Positions 1 to 8,743 of a DNA stretch of 64,000 nt are shown piece by piece (the first letter of the stretch is position 1; every line of letters starts with the position of its first letter). Both the position numbers and the translations under genes were made by a program. Below the pieces are notes generated by a model. It saw only the letters and a program-made list of their open reading frames with translations. It did no database searches and was not told the origin of the DNA. Source of the DNA: Plantibacter elymi (nom. nud.) (GTDB lineage: Bacteria; Actinomycetota; Actinomycetes; Actinomycetales; Microbacteriaceae); contig NZ_FXWJ01000001.1 in NCBI RefSeq assembly GCF_900177795.1, positions 124,001 to 188,000 of the forward strand, given 5' to 3'.

Positions 1-714
1 CGCCTTGAGGAGCTCGCCAGGTGACTCGGGGCTGAGCTCCTGCACCCCGAGGGCGGCCTTGACCTCCTCGAGGACCGCGGCCAGCTTCGCCGGACGGACA
101 CCGGGCGGCACCTTGGGGCCGAGGGCGTCGGCGAGGATGCGGTCGTGGGCCTCGGCGTCCCACGGGAGACCGGCGAAGGTCATCTCCGTGGCGATGAGGG
201 CACCGGCGGACTCGGCGGCGAGGAGGAGTCCGAGCTGCGAGCGTCCCTGCGGTGTCGCGCCGTCGACGGCGTCGCGCTGGAGGGCGAACTCGGCGACGGG
301 ATCGCGTTCGCCGCCCGGGAGGTCGAGGTCGAAGAGGGTCCCGACGGCCTCCGCACGCTGGGCGACGCGCGGATCGAGGACCTCGTCCCACGGGCCGGCC
401 GGCGCGGTCGCGAGTGCAGAGTCGGCGGTGAAGGCGGCATTGCGGAGGAGGTTGTGGGAGAGCCGGAGGTCGACGCAGCGCGCGACCCGGACACCCGCGG
501 CGAGGAGCGCCGGGTACCAGAGCGTGGTGTCGTCCCAGACCCAGCGCGGCGGGTTCGGCTCGGCTTCGAGACGCCGGACGAAGGCCGCGAGGTCGGCCCG
601 CGGCATGGTGGTCTCGGAGACCGGAGGTGGCTCGCCGGATGAAGTTGGGCGGTCCTCGAGGTGCACGACGCGCACGCGGGCGCCGTCGAGCTGCTGGAGG
701 ACGATGTGCACCAC
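1..714 (-). CDS. Family A DNA polymerase-like protein (bifunctional 3'-5' exonuclease/polymerase), N-terminal part
   Basis: This reading frame enters from beyond the left edge and is open for 238 codons from a GTG start, with a GAAGG ribosome site about ten bases upstream. The N-terminus reads VVHIVLQQLDGARVRVVH, followed by WVWDDTTLWYPALLAAGVRV and later DLRLSHNLLRNAAFT. This resembles the actinobacterial short PolA-like family, in which a degenerate 3'-5' exonuclease region precedes the polymerase palm. The family is about 560 residues long, so more than half of the protein, including the polymerase active site, lies outside the window. It is thought to act in DNA repair synthesis; that role is inferred from family membership and cannot be tested on this fragment. 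GTG at 711 is an alternative start. Confidence 0.75.
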   Translation of the reverse strand, partial: MVHIVLQQLDGARVRVVHLEDRPTSSGEPPPVSETTMPRADLAAFVRRLEAEPNPPRWVWDDTTLWYPALLAAGVRVARCVDLRLSHNLLRNAAFTADSALATAPAGPWDEVLDPRVAQRAEAVGTLFDLDLPGGERDPVAEFALQRDAVDGATPQGRSQLGLLLAAESAGALIATEMTFAGLPWDAEAHDRILADALGPKVPPGVRPAKLAAVLEEVKAALGVQELSPESPGELLKA

Positions 715-827
715 CCCAGTCTGCCTTCACCCGCCGACCTCGCCCGACGCGACCTCTCGCTGGAGAAACGAGACCCGGACGGAATCGCCCGTTCCCTCCG
801 GGTCTCGTGCAGGCAGCACTCGGGCGT

Positions 828-1058
828 TCAGCGCCTCCGGCCGCGGGCCAGGTTCACCCGCGTCATGACCAGGTACGCCGCGAGAAGCAGCTCGGCGAAA
901 CAGAGCGCCGAGCCGAGATACTCGGCGACGCCGAAGCCCGCTCGGACTCCGATGATGATCGTCAGGAACGCGGCGACGATCGATCCGGCCGTGAGGCCCT
1001 GGCGGATCTGGAGCGGCCGTGGGCCGTGTGTGGTGATCGGCGATTCGGGGTTCGACAT
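828..1058 (-). CDS. Small two-helix membrane protein
   Basis: A 76-residue protein with two predicted membrane helices (about residues 24-42 and 47-66) and a basic C-terminus ending NLARGRRR. I do not recognise a named family. It lies upstream of the polymerase gene on the same strand, 113 bases away. The start is supported by the hexamer TAATAT placed six bases before the ATG, which would give a leaderless mRNA. Size and topology fit the many small actinobacterial inner-membrane proteins of unknown role. Confidence 0.7.
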   Translation of the reverse strand: MSNPESPITTHGPRPLQIRQGLTAGSIVAAFLTIIIGVRAGFGVAEYLGSALCFAELLLAAYLVMTRVNLARGRRR

Positions 1059-1064
1059 ACAGAT

Positions 1065-1070
1065 ATATTA
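1065..1070 (-). promoter_or_regulatory. -10 hexamer TAATAT for a leaderless transcript
   Basis: TAATAT is followed by ATCTGT and then the ATG at 1058. The spacing puts the transcription start on the start codon. It is one of the best -10 matches in the window. No good -35 element is seen. Confidence 0.5.
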
Positions 1071-1120
1071 GATTGCCTCGTATCAGCCGCCTCGACATCC
1101 TCGGCGCACGATATCGGGGG

Positions 1121-1243
1121 TCCCTGAGCCTGTCGAAGGGTCAGGCGCCACCGTGCTTGCACTTCGACAAGCTCAGTGACCGGGAAAGGTCGGTGACCGG
1201 GGAAAGGTCGGTGACCGCGGAAAGGTCGGTGACCGCGGTGAGG
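1121..1243. repeat. Dispersed repeat cluster 1 with an 18-base tandem array
   Basis: The core CCCTGAGCCTGTCGAAGGG at 1122-1140 is followed by the related inverted form ACTTCGACAAGCTCAGTGAC at 1161-1180. From 1176 there are four tandem units of GTGACCGGGGAAAGGTCG, 17-18 bases each, starting at 1176, 1193, 1211 and 1229; the last is partial. The same core recurs in three other gaps of this window. The two orientations can pair into a hairpin. Confidence 0.85.
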
Positions 1244-1302
1244 CCCGGGAGACCGGGACATCCCCCCTATGGGGGTGGGCGCAGCGGTGCCAGACTGCGA
1301 AC

Positions 1303-1617
1303 ATGCTGATCTCGACGATGAACGATGTCCCCGGCCGCCAGGTCACCGAAGTGCTGGGCGAGGTGACCGGCCTCACGGTCCGTGCACGCAACGCGGGCGT
1401 GCAACTCGGCGCCAACTTCAAGGCGCTGCTGGGCGGTGAGCTCTCCGGGCTCACGAAGCAGCTCGCTGAGAGCCGCGAGGAGGCGAAGCAGCGACTCATC
1501 GAGGCGGCCACCGCGCTCGGCGCCGACGCGGTGCTCGCGATGCGGTTCGACGCGGCCGAGGTCGGCCAGAACTACCAGGAGGTCGTCGCCTACGGCACCG
1601 CCGTCAAGCTCGGCTGA
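1303..1617 (+). CDS. YbjQ/UPF0145 family protein
   Basis: A 104-residue protein of the usual length for the YbjQ (UPF0145) family, which forms small oligomeric shells and is called heavy-metal-binding in some databases without much experimental support. The pattern LTVRARNAGVQLGANFKALLGGEL, a central AESREEAKQRLIEAA helix and the motif GADAVLAMRFD are typical of the family. A second ATG at 1318 is a possible start. There is no clear ribosome site, and CAGACT sits six bases before the first ATG, so it may be leaderless. It stands alone between two repeat clusters. Confidence 0.85.
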   Translation: MLISTMNDVPGRQVTEVLGEVTGLTVRARNAGVQLGANFKALLGGELSGLTKQLAESREEAKQRLIEAATALGADAVLAMRFDAAEVGQNYQEVVAYGTAVKLG

Positions 1618-1660
1618 GTGCGGGGCCTGAGCCACCCCGGTCCCTGGGCCATCCCGGTCC

Positions 1661-1802
1661 CGGTCCCTGAGCCTGTCGAAGGGCGCACTTCGACAAGCTC
1701 AGTGACCGGGGGGGGGTGAGGCTCAGTGACCGGGGGGGTGAGGCTCAGTGACCGGGGGGGGTGAGGCTCAGGGACCGGGCCCTTCGACAGGCTCAGGGAC
1801 CG
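1661..1802. repeat. Repeat cluster 2: inverted 24-base ends around a poly-G tandem array
   Basis: Positions 1661-1684 and 1779-1802 are perfect 24-base inverted copies containing the core CCCTGAGCCTGTCGAAGGG. Between them are three units of CTCAGTGACC plus a G-run plus TGAGG, with G-runs of nine (1708-1716), seven (1732-1738) and eight (1754-1761) bases. The outer arms can form a long stem, and the element begins about 40 bases after the YbjQ stop and ends 9 bases before the stop of the convergent ABC operon. A terminator role is plausible but not shown. Confidence 0.85.
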
Positions 1803-1810
1803 AAGGAGGG

Positions 1811-3532
1811 TCAGGCGCGGAGGCGCTTGAGTTCTTCGCGGCGCACGGCCTGCTCGGCGGGGTCCGGCACGGGGAGCGACGCGAGGAGACGACGCGTGTA
1901 GACGTCGCTCGGCGCACCGAGCACCGCTGAGCCGGGCCCCTCCTCCACGATGTCGCCGCGGTACAGCACGACGATGCGGTCGGCGAGGATGTCGACCACC
2001 GCGAGGTCGTGGCTGATGAACAGCGACGCGAACCCGAACTCACGCTGCAGCTCGGCGAAGAGCTCCAGCACGCGAGCCTGCACCGACACGTCGAGTGCCG
2101 AGGTCGGTTCGTCGGCGACCAGCAGTGCCGGTTCGAGCGCCAACGCCCGCGCGAGCGAAGCGCGCTGCCGCTGCCCACCGGAGAGCTCGTGCGGGAACCG
2201 GTCGCCGAACGCCTTCGGCAGCTGGACCGCCTCGAGGAGCTCGTCCACCCGACGCCGGGCCGCGCGTGCGTCGCCGAAGCGGCCGTGCACGATGAGGGGC
2301 TCCGCCACGCACTCCGCGATCGTGAGCAGCGGGTTGAAGCTCGTCGCCGGGTCCTGGAACACGAACCCGATCTCGCGGCGCTTCGGAGCGAACTCGCGCT
2401 CCTTCACCCGGTTCATCTCCACGCCGAGCACCGACAGGGAGCCGCCGGTCACCTTGGTGAGCCCGGCGATCGCGCGGCCGATCGTGGTCTTGCCCGACCC
2501 CGACTCCCCCACCAGGCCGAGGACCTCACCCGCGTGGATCGTGAAGTCGACACCCTTGACCGCACGGAACCCGGCACGCCCGAAGCGACCCGGGTACTCG
2601 ATCTCGAGCCCCTTCGCGACCACCACCGGCTCACCGAGCTGCAGCTGCTTGCCGCGCTCGACCTCGGCCGGCGCGGAGCTCTTGCCGCGGCCGACGTGCG
2701 GCACCGACGACAGGAGCTTCTTGGTGTACTCGGCCTTCGGTGAGGAGAACAGCTCCTGGACGGGTGCCTCCTCGACGATGTCGCCCTGGTACATGACCAC
2801 GACGCGGTCGGCGAGGTCGGCGACGACGCCCATGTTGTGGGTGATGAGGACGATGGCCGTCCCGAACTCGTCGCGGCACCGACGCAGGAGGTCGAGGATC
2901 TCCGCCTGCACGGTGACGTCGAGCGCGGTCGTCGGCTCGTCGGCCACGATCAGTCCGGGGTCGAGCACGAGCGCCATCGCGATGACGATGCGCTGCTTCT
3001 GCCCGCCCGAGAACTGGTGCGGGAAGTAGTCGACCCGCTCCTCCGGCTCCGGGATGCCGACGCGACGCAGGATGTCGATGGCCTTGGCACGTGCCTCGGC
3101 CTTCGTGTACGACCCGTGCGCGCGGAGACCTTCGGCGATCTGCCAGCCCACCTTGTAGACGGGGTTGAGGGCCGTCGACGGTTCCTGGAACACCATCGCC
3201 GCGTCGCTGCCGCGGATGGACCGCAGCTGCTCCGCCGACGCCGTGACGACGTCCTGTTCGGTCGAACCGTCGCGGGAGCGCAGGACGACGGCACCCGAGG
3301 CGGTCGCCGTCTCCGGGAGCAGACCGAGGATGGTCTTGGCCGTGACCGTCTTGCCCGAGCCGGACTCACCGACGATCGCGACGATCTCGCGCGGTGCGAC
3401 CGACAGCGAGATGTCGTTGATCGCCTTCACCGCGCCGGCATCGGTCGAGAACGAGACCCCGAGGTCGCGGATGCTGACGATGTCCTTGGTGCCGAGGTCG
3501 CGTGGACCGGTGGTCGGCGTCGACTGGCTCAT
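1811..3532 (-). CDS. Dipeptide/oligopeptide ABC transporter, fused double ATPase
   Basis: A 573-residue protein with two complete ABC ATPase domains in tandem, corresponding to DppD and DppF of other bacteria. Domain one has the Walker A GESGSGKTVTAKT and signature FSGGQKQR; domain two has GESGSGKTTIGRA and LSGGQRQR. Both keep LIVADEPTTALDV-type or LLVADEPTSALDV-type Walker B segments. It would power uptake through the two permeases encoded just upstream. Its start overlaps the permease stop by four bases (ATGA), which indicates translational coupling. It is the last gene of operon 1. The substrate cannot be read from the ATPase. Confidence 0.93.
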   Translation of the reverse strand: MSQSTPTTGPRDLGTKDIVSIRDLGVSFSTDAGAVKAINDISLSVAPREIVAIVGESGSGKTVTAKTILGLLPETATASGAVVLRSRDGSTEQDVVTASAEQLRSIRGSDAAMVFQEPSTALNPVYKVGWQIAEGLRAHGSYTKAEARAKAIDILRRVGIPEPEERVDYFPHQFSGGQKQRIVIAMALVLDPGLIVADEPTTALDVTVQAEILDLLRRCRDEFGTAIVLITHNMGVVADLADRVVVMYQGDIVEEAPVQELFSSPKAEYTKKLLSSVPHVGRGKSSAPAEVERGKQLQLGEPVVVAKGLEIEYPGRFGRAGFRAVKGVDFTIHAGEVLGLVGESGSGKTTIGRAIAGLTKVTGGSLSVLGVEMNRVKEREFAPKRREIGFVFQDPATSFNPLLTIAECVAEPLIVHGRFGDARAARRRVDELLEAVQLPKAFGDRFPHELSGGQRQRASLARALALEPALLVADEPTSALDVSVQARVLELFAELQREFGFASLFISHDLAVVDILADRIVVLYRGDIVEEGPGSAVLGAPSDVYTRRLLASLPVPDPAEQAVRREELKRLRA

Positions 3533-4653
3533 GAGCGCTCGTCCTCTCGTCGGTTCTCCAGATCACTGTCGGCCGCCGCGTCGCTCACGGCGCCCAGCGA
3601 CTCGGCGTCCATCATCCCGGCGCCACCGGGGCTGTCGGACGTGCCACCGGTGGTCGTGATGCTCGACGTCGCAGCGACCGATCCACTCGACGCACCGACC
3701 CGACGACGGCTGCGCAGACGCGGGTCGGACAGGTCGTTGAGGCTCTCACCGACGAGCGTGATGCCGAGCACGACGAGCACGATCGCGAGGCCGGGGAACA
3801 GCGCGGTCCACCAGATCCCGCTCGTGACATCGGAGACGGACCGGTTGAGGTCGTAGCCCCACTCGGCGGCCGCGGTCGGCTCGATGCCGAACCCGAGGAA
3901 GCCGAGCCCCGCGAGCGTGAGGATGGCCTCGGAGGCGTTGAGGGTGATGATGAGCGGCAGCGTCCGGGTCGCGTTCCGCAGCACGTGGCGGAACATGATG
4001 CGGGAGCTCGACGCACCGATGACCTTCGCCGACTCGACGAACGCCTCGCTCTTGATGCGCACGACCTCGGAGCGGATCACCCGGAAGTACTGCGGGATGA
4101 AGACCACGGTGATCGAGATCGCGGCAGCGAGGATGCCACCCCAGAGGCTCGACTGCCCGCGGCTGATGACGATCGACATGACGATCGCGAGCAGCAGCGA
4201 CGGGAAGGCGTAGACCGCGTCGCACACGACCACGAGCACGCGGTCGAGCCAGCCACCGAAGTACCCGGCGACGAGCCCGAGCAGGACGCCGATGAAGATC
4301 GACAGGATGATCGCGGACACGATGACGAAGAGCGCGGTCTGGGCGCCCCAGAGCACGCGGGACAGAACGTCGTACCCACCGACGGTCGTCCCGAGGAGGT
4401 TCGTCGCGTTCGGCGCCTGCTGCGTACCGAACGAACCGTCGTCGCCGCGCAGCTGGTTGTAGCGGTACGGCGCGACGAGCGGCGCGAGGATCGCGATGAG
4501 CACGAACACGCCCGTGACGACGAGGCCGATGACGAGCATCGCCCGCTGCAGCCCGACCGACTGGCGGAACTGCTTGACGACGGGCAGGCGGTCGCGCAGC
4601 GGACGCTTCGCTGGCGCGGTCTGCACGGCGGTGGTGGCTGTCGGAGCACTCAT
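3529..4653 (-). CDS. Dipeptide/oligopeptide ABC permease, DppC type
   Basis: A 374-residue inner-membrane permease of the BPD_transp_1/OppC class. It starts with about 50 cytosolic residues, then a first membrane helix (GLVVTGVFVLIAILAPLVAP), the periplasmic stretch with NLLGTTVGGYDVLSRVLWG, and a bundle of five further helices containing the EAA-loop-like segment SEAFVESAKVIGASSSRIM. A Ser/Thr/Gly-rich C-terminal tail of about 60 residues after the last helix is longer than usual for the family. The start has a GGTGAGG ribosome site and lies two bases after the stop of the DppB-type permease. Confidence 0.93.
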   Translation of the reverse strand: MSAPTATTAVQTAPAKRPLRDRLPVVKQFRQSVGLQRAMLVIGLVVTGVFVLIAILAPLVAPYRYNQLRGDDGSFGTQQAPNATNLLGTTVGGYDVLSRVLWGAQTALFVIVSAIILSIFIGVLLGLVAGYFGGWLDRVLVVVCDAVYAFPSLLLAIVMSIVISRGQSSLWGGILAAAISITVVFIPQYFRVIRSEVVRIKSEAFVESAKVIGASSSRIMFRHVLRNATRTLPLIITLNASEAILTLAGLGFLGFGIEPTAAAEWGYDLNRSVSDVTSGIWWTALFPGLAIVLVVLGITLVGESLNDLSDPRLRSRRRVGASSGSVAATSSITTTGGTSDSPGGAGMMDAESLGAVSDAAADSDLENRREDERS

Positions 4654-4655
4654 GC

Positions 4656-5729
4656 TCAGTACCTCACCCTCGGGTCGATGATCGCCGCGATGATGTCGAC
4701 GATGAAGTTGGTCAGGGCGACGATGACGGCCAGCAGCGCGACGATCCCCTGGACGGCGACGAAGTCACGCGCCTTGAGGTACTCGCTCAGCATGAAGCCG
4801 AGGCCCTTCCATTCGAACGTCGTCTCGGTGAGGACTGCACCCGCGAGGAGGAGCGCGATCTGCAGGCCGATGACCGTGATGATCGGGATGAGCGCCGGAC
4901 GATAGGCGTGCTTCGTCACGAGCCGGAACTCGCTGACGCCGCGCGACCGGGCCGCATCGACGTAGCCGGAACCGAGCGTGCCGATGACGTTGGTGCGGAC
5001 CAGACGCAGGAAGACTCCGGCCGTCAGCAGGCCGAGGGCGATCGCCGGGAGCACCGCGTGGGCGAGGACGTCGCTGATCGCCGTCGGATCGCCGAGGCGG
5101 ATCGCGTCGATCAGGTAGATGCCGGACGGGTTCGAGATGGTCTGGAGCGTCAGCTCGGTGCCGGTGCTCGCTCGACCGGCGACCGGGAGGATCCCGAGCC
5201 AGACGGAGAAGATGAGCTTGAGCAGCAGGCCGGCGAAGAACACCGGGGTGGCGTAGCTGAGGATCGCGAAGACGCGGAGGCCCGCGTCCTGCCAGCGGTC
5301 GCGGCGGGCGGCGGCGAGCATGCCGAGCGGGATGCCGACGATGAACGCGACGATGAGGGCGTAGATCGCGAGTTCGAGGGTCGCGGAGCCGTACGTGAGG
5401 AGGACCTCGAGGACCGGCCGGTTGTCGGAGATCGTCGTGCCGAAGTTGCCGACCGCGATCTGCCCGAGGAACTCGAAGTACTGGATGAAGATGGGCCGGT
5501 CGTAGCCGGCGGCGCTGATGCGTTCCGCGAGCTGATCGGCCGGGAGTCGACCGCCGAGCGCCGCGGTGATCGGGTCACCGGTCAGGCGCATCAGGAAGAA
5601 GACCATGGTGACGAGGATGAACACCGTCGGGATGATCAACAGGAAGCGGATGACGAGGTACCGCCAGAGTCCGCCACCTCCGGAACGTCTGGCCGCCTTG
5701 GGGGGTGGGGTTGCGACAGCTGCCGTCAT
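4656..5729 (-). CDS. Dipeptide/oligopeptide ABC permease, DppB type
   Basis: A 357-residue permease beginning MTAAVATPPPKAARR, with the classical first helix and MRLTGDPITAALGG loop, and an EAA-like motif GYVDAARSRGVSEF. I chose the ATG at 5729 because GAGGAGGA lies nine bases upstream; a longer frame to 5801 has no ribosome site. It pairs with the DppC-type permease to form the membrane channel of operon 1. A 124-base gap with a strong hairpin separates it from the binding-protein gene, which suggests lower expression than the binding protein. Confidence 0.93.
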   Translation of the reverse strand: MTAAVATPPPKAARRSGGGGLWRYLVIRFLLIIPTVFILVTMVFFLMRLTGDPITAALGGRLPADQLAERISAAGYDRPIFIQYFEFLGQIAVGNFGTTISDNRPVLEVLLTYGSATLELAIYALIVAFIVGIPLGMLAAARRDRWQDAGLRVFAILSYATPVFFAGLLLKLIFSVWLGILPVAGRASTGTELTLQTISNPSGIYLIDAIRLGDPTAISDVLAHAVLPAIALGLLTAGVFLRLVRTNVIGTLGSGYVDAARSRGVSEFRLVTKHAYRPALIPIITVIGLQIALLLAGAVLTETTFEWKGLGFMLSEYLKARDFVAVQGIVALLAVIVALTNFIVDIIAAIIDPRVRY

Positions 5730-5775
5730 TGCAGTGGATCCTCCTCGATCACCGACTCGGTAGAGCCCGGACAGA

Positions 5776-5809
5776 CGATCGGGGCGGCTCTGTGGAGCCA
5801 CCCCGATCG
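5776..5809 (-). terminator. Hairpin between binding protein and permease genes (possible attenuator)
   Basis: Two 15-base arms, CGATCGGGGCGGCTC and GAGCCACCCCGATCG, pair at 14 of 15 positions around a four-base loop. It lies 45 bases after the binding-protein stop. There is no T-tract. Partial termination or mRNA protection here would give the usual excess of binding protein over permease. Confidence 0.65.
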
Positions 5810-5853
5810 CGACGTCCGACTCACCATAGTCGGATATCAGTTGGTCAGGCTAC

Positions 5854-7482
5854 TCAGCCCTTGGTGATGGGCGCGTAACGGAACTTGAACGACGCGTCGA
5901 GGACGGTGCCCTCGACGTCCTTGCCGACGACGGCCACCTGAGCGCCCTGGAGCAGCGGGATGGTCGACAGGTCGGCCGCCTCCGTGTCCTGGATCTGCTC
6001 GATGAGCTTCGTCCGTGCGTCGGCGTCCGTCGTCGAGCGCTGCTCGTTGATCAGGTCGTTGACGGCCGGGTTGTCGTAGTGGTTCGCGAGGAAGTTGTCC
6101 GTGGCGAAGAACGGCGACAGGTAGTTGTCGGCGTCGGAGTAGTCCGGGAACCAACCCAGCTGGTAGGCCGGGTAGACGTCCGTCGTGCGGTCCTTGGCGT
6201 ACTGGACCCACTCGGTCTGCTGCAGGTTGACGGTGAACAGGCCGTCGGCCTCGAGCTGGTCCTTGATGAGCGCGTACTCGTCGCCGGAGCCGGAACCGTA
6301 GTGGTCACCGTTGTACTGGAGGTTGAGCGCGACCGGAACGGTCACGCCGGCTGCCTCGAGCGTCTCCTTGGCCTTCGCGGCGTCGGGGCCGCCGTCGCCA
6401 TCGCCGTAGAGGCCCTTGAGAGACTCGGTGGCGCCGGTCAGGCCGGCGGGCACGTAGGAGTAGAGCGGCGTGTAGGTGTCCTTGTAGACATCCTTGGCGA
6501 TCGCAGCGCGGTCGATCAGGTCGGCAGCGGCCTGGCGGACGGCGAGCGCCTTCGCCGGGTCGGCGTCAGCGGTGGTCGCTCCGTAGGGCATCGTGTCGAA
6601 GTTGAAGACGAAGTAGCGGATCTCGCCACCGGGGCCGTCGACGACCTTGACGTTCTTGTCCTTCTTCAGGTCTTCGATGTCGGTCGCGGAGAGGCTGCGC
6701 GATGCGACGTCGATGTTGCCCTGCTTGACGTCGAGCTTCAGGTTGGACTCGTCGGTGTAGTACTTCACGTTGACGGTGTCGTTCTTCGCCTCGCCGAGGA
6801 GGCCCTGGTAGTCGGCGTACTTCTTGTACGAGATGAGCTCGTTGAACTTGTAGCTGTCGATCGTGTACTGACCGGCGAACGCCTTGCCCTTGACGATGTC
6901 GTTGTCGGGCGTGACCTCGGTGGCGGAGAAGACGTCCTCGTCGACGATCGGGCCGACGGGGCTCGAGAGCACCTGCGGGAAGGTCTGGTCGTTCTCGGTC
7001 TTCAGCGTGAAGACGACGGTGAGGTCGTCAGGCGCATCGGTCTTCTCGAGGTTGCCGAGGAGCGACGACGGGCCGTTCTCGTCGGCGATGGCGAGCTGAC
7101 GGTCGAAGCTGAACTTCACGTCGGACGAGGTGAGGTCGTTGCCGTTGGCCCACTTGAGGCCCTTCTTGAGCTTCACCGTGTACTCGGTCGGCGAGGTGAA
7201 CTCGGCCGACTCGGCGATGTCGGGCTCGACGTCGGGGCTGTTGTACGGCGTGTTCAGGAGGAAGGGGAAGACCTGGTTCATGACGGCGAAGGAGCCGTTG
7301 TCGTACGATCCGGCCGGGTCGAGCGTCGTGACCTTGTCGGTCGTGCCGATGACGATCGTGCCGCTGGCACCGCTGCTGGAGCCGCTACCACCGGCGGCGC
7401 AGCCGGCGAGGGCGAGGGCGGTGATGGACAGACCCGCGAGCGCGACGGCGCTCTTCCGGAATCCACTACGTGGGGATGACAT
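5854..7482 (-). CDS. Family 5 peptide-binding lipoprotein
   Basis: A 542-residue extracellular solute-binding protein of family 5 (DppA/OppA type). Basic N-terminus, hydrophobic stretch ALAGLSITALALAGC with a lipobox LAGC, so it should be anchored outside the membrane by a lipidated Cys. The mature part opens with GTIVIGTTDKVTTLDPAGS and carries the family feature LKKGLKWANGNDLTSSDVKFSFD. I chose the ATG at 7482, which has GAGGT eight to nine bases upstream; a start at 7497 lacks one. It is the first gene of operon 1. Ligand is probably a short peptide, though nickel or heme binders exist in the same family. Confidence 0.92.
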   Translation of the reverse strand: MSSPRSGFRKSAVALAGLSITALALAGCAAGGSGSSSGASGTIVIGTTDKVTTLDPAGSYDNGSFAVMNQVFPFLLNTPYNSPDVEPDIAESAEFTSPTEYTVKLKKGLKWANGNDLTSSDVKFSFDRQLAIADENGPSSLLGNLEKTDAPDDLTVVFTLKTENDQTFPQVLSSPVGPIVDEDVFSATEVTPDNDIVKGKAFAGQYTIDSYKFNELISYKKYADYQGLLGEAKNDTVNVKYYTDESNLKLDVKQGNIDVASRSLSATDIEDLKKDKNVKVVDGPGGEIRYFVFNFDTMPYGATTADADPAKALAVRQAAADLIDRAAIAKDVYKDTYTPLYSYVPAGLTGATESLKGLYGDGDGGPDAAKAKETLEAAGVTVPVALNLQYNGDHYGSGSGDEYALIKDQLEADGLFTVNLQQTEWVQYAKDRTTDVYPAYQLGWFPDYSDADNYLSPFFATDNFLANHYDNPAVNDLINEQRSTTDADARTKLIEQIQDTEAADLSTIPLLQGAQVAVVGKDVEGTVLDASFKFRYAPITKG

Positions 7483-7621
7483 TGATGTCGACCTCATTTT
7501 CTGTGTGTGAGAGACGGCACGGCTGTGTGCAGGTTCTTCGCACGTGCTTGTAGAGGATTACAGCACGCTCCGAACAAATCCCTCAAACCGAGAAGGCTTC
7601 CGGTGCAGATTCGTTACGAGC

Positions 7622-7670
7622 ACGAAACGTGCGCGAGCGACATCTGTAGCGCAATGACCGCGCGTTTCGT
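7622..7670 (-). terminator. Possible terminator after the hydroxyacid dehydrogenase
   Basis: ACGAAACG (7622-7629) pairs with CGTTTCGT (7663-7670), and CGCG blocks just inside extend the stem with a bulge. It sits about 50 bases after the stop of the dehydrogenase gene. The left part also contains the palindrome GCACGAAACGTGC at 7620-7632, so an operator for operon 1 is the alternative reading. The rest of the 241-base gap shows no clear signal. Confidence 0.35.
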
Positions 7671-7723
7671 CCGGTTCGGACGCCACCGAGATCCCGGGCC
7701 GACGCCCCGATGATCAGGGTCGG

Positions 7724-8743
7724 TCAGTACCCGCGCTCGGCGTCGAACCGGTTCAGCAGCGGTTCGCCTGCGCGGTAACGGGTGAGGTTCTCGATGAACA
7801 GTGCCGTGAGTGTCGCGTTCTCACTCTCGACCGTGGACGCCGAGTGGGGCGAGATGAGCACGTTGTCGAGGTCCCAGAGCGGTGAGTCCGCGGGCAGCGG
7901 CTCCTCGCGGAAGACGTCGAGCGCCGCGCCACCGAGCTTGCCCGAGCGGAGCGCCTCGATCAGCGCTTCCTCGTCGACGACCTGCCCACGGGAGATGTTG
8001 ACGATGGTGGCGCCGTCGCGCAGGAGCGCGATCCGGTCGGCGCCGATGAGGTTCTCGGTCTCGGGCGTGAGTGCCGTGCAGAGGACGAGCACGTCGGTGC
8101 CCGGCAGCACCTCGTCGAGCCGGCCCACATCGCTCAGCTCGACGCCGTCGGGGAGCTCATAGGTGCCGCCGACGCGACCCACCGCGGTCACCCGTGCACC
8201 GATGGCGTCGAAGGTCCGCACCACGTTCGACCCCATGCCCCCGACGCCGACGACGGTGACGCGCATCCCGGCCAACTGTCTGGTCGTGTACCGCTCGAAC
8301 CGGCGCTCGCGCTGCCGGCGCTGCAGGAAGGGAACGCCCTTCACGACGAAGAGCGCTCCGGTGAGGGCGAACTCGGCGAGTGGGACGGCATGCACGCCGC
8401 CCGCCGTCGTGACGGCGATGCCGCTGCGGTCGAGTCCGGTGCGGCGCATGAACGCACCGATGCCGGCGCTCGTCGCCTGGATCCATCTCAGGTTCGGGGC
8501 GCGCTCTGGGAGCGCCGCCGGGTCCTGCCAGTCGAAGTCGAACGCGACGTCGGCGTGGGCGAGCATGTCCTCCCACCGTTGCTGGTCCGCTGCGGACAGC
8601 TCGGGTGCCGGCCCGCGGTGATCGGCGACGTACTGCGGGACCGCGACGAGCGTCGGGTCGTACAGCACCTCGACATCGGGGTGGGAGGCGCTGATCGCCT
8701 CGACGTGCTCAGGCTCGAGGTGACTCGCGATGAGGATCCGCAT
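7724..8743 (-). CDS. D-2-hydroxyacid dehydrogenase family protein
   Basis: A 339-residue NAD(P)-dependent dehydrogenase. The Rossmann motif VVGVGGMGSNV lies near residue 165, and the family signature VNISRGQVVDEEAL and the catalytic-histidine region LISPHSAS are present. The enzyme would reduce a 2-keto acid or oxidise the D-2-hydroxy acid; the N-terminal half is divergent, so the substrate is open. It follows the sugar-type binding protein by 38 bases on the same strand, and a perfect 19-base palindrome covers its start codon, so it may be regulated on its own. Confidence 0.88.
   Translation of the reverse strand: MRILIASHLEPEHVEAISASHPDVEVLYDPTLVAVPQYVADHRGPAPELSAADQQRWEDMLAHADVAFDFDWQDPAALPERAPNLRWIQATSAGIGAFMRRTGLDRSGIAVTTAGGVHAVPLAEFALTGALFVVKGVPFLQRRQRERRFERYTTRQLAGMRVTVVGVGGMGSNVVRTFDAIGARVTAVGRVGGTYELPDGVELSDVGRLDEVLPGTDVLVLCTALTPETENLIGADRIALLRDGATIVNISRGQVVDEEALIEALRSGKLGGAALDVFREEPLPADSPLWDLDNVLISPHSASTVESENATLTALFIENLTRYRAGEPLLNRFDAERGY

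Noticed and set aside
6079-7479. 466-residue open frame antisense to the family 5 binding protein
   Set aside because: It has Val/Gly/Arg/Glu-rich shadow composition with no domain; the opposite frame has a lipobox and family motifs.
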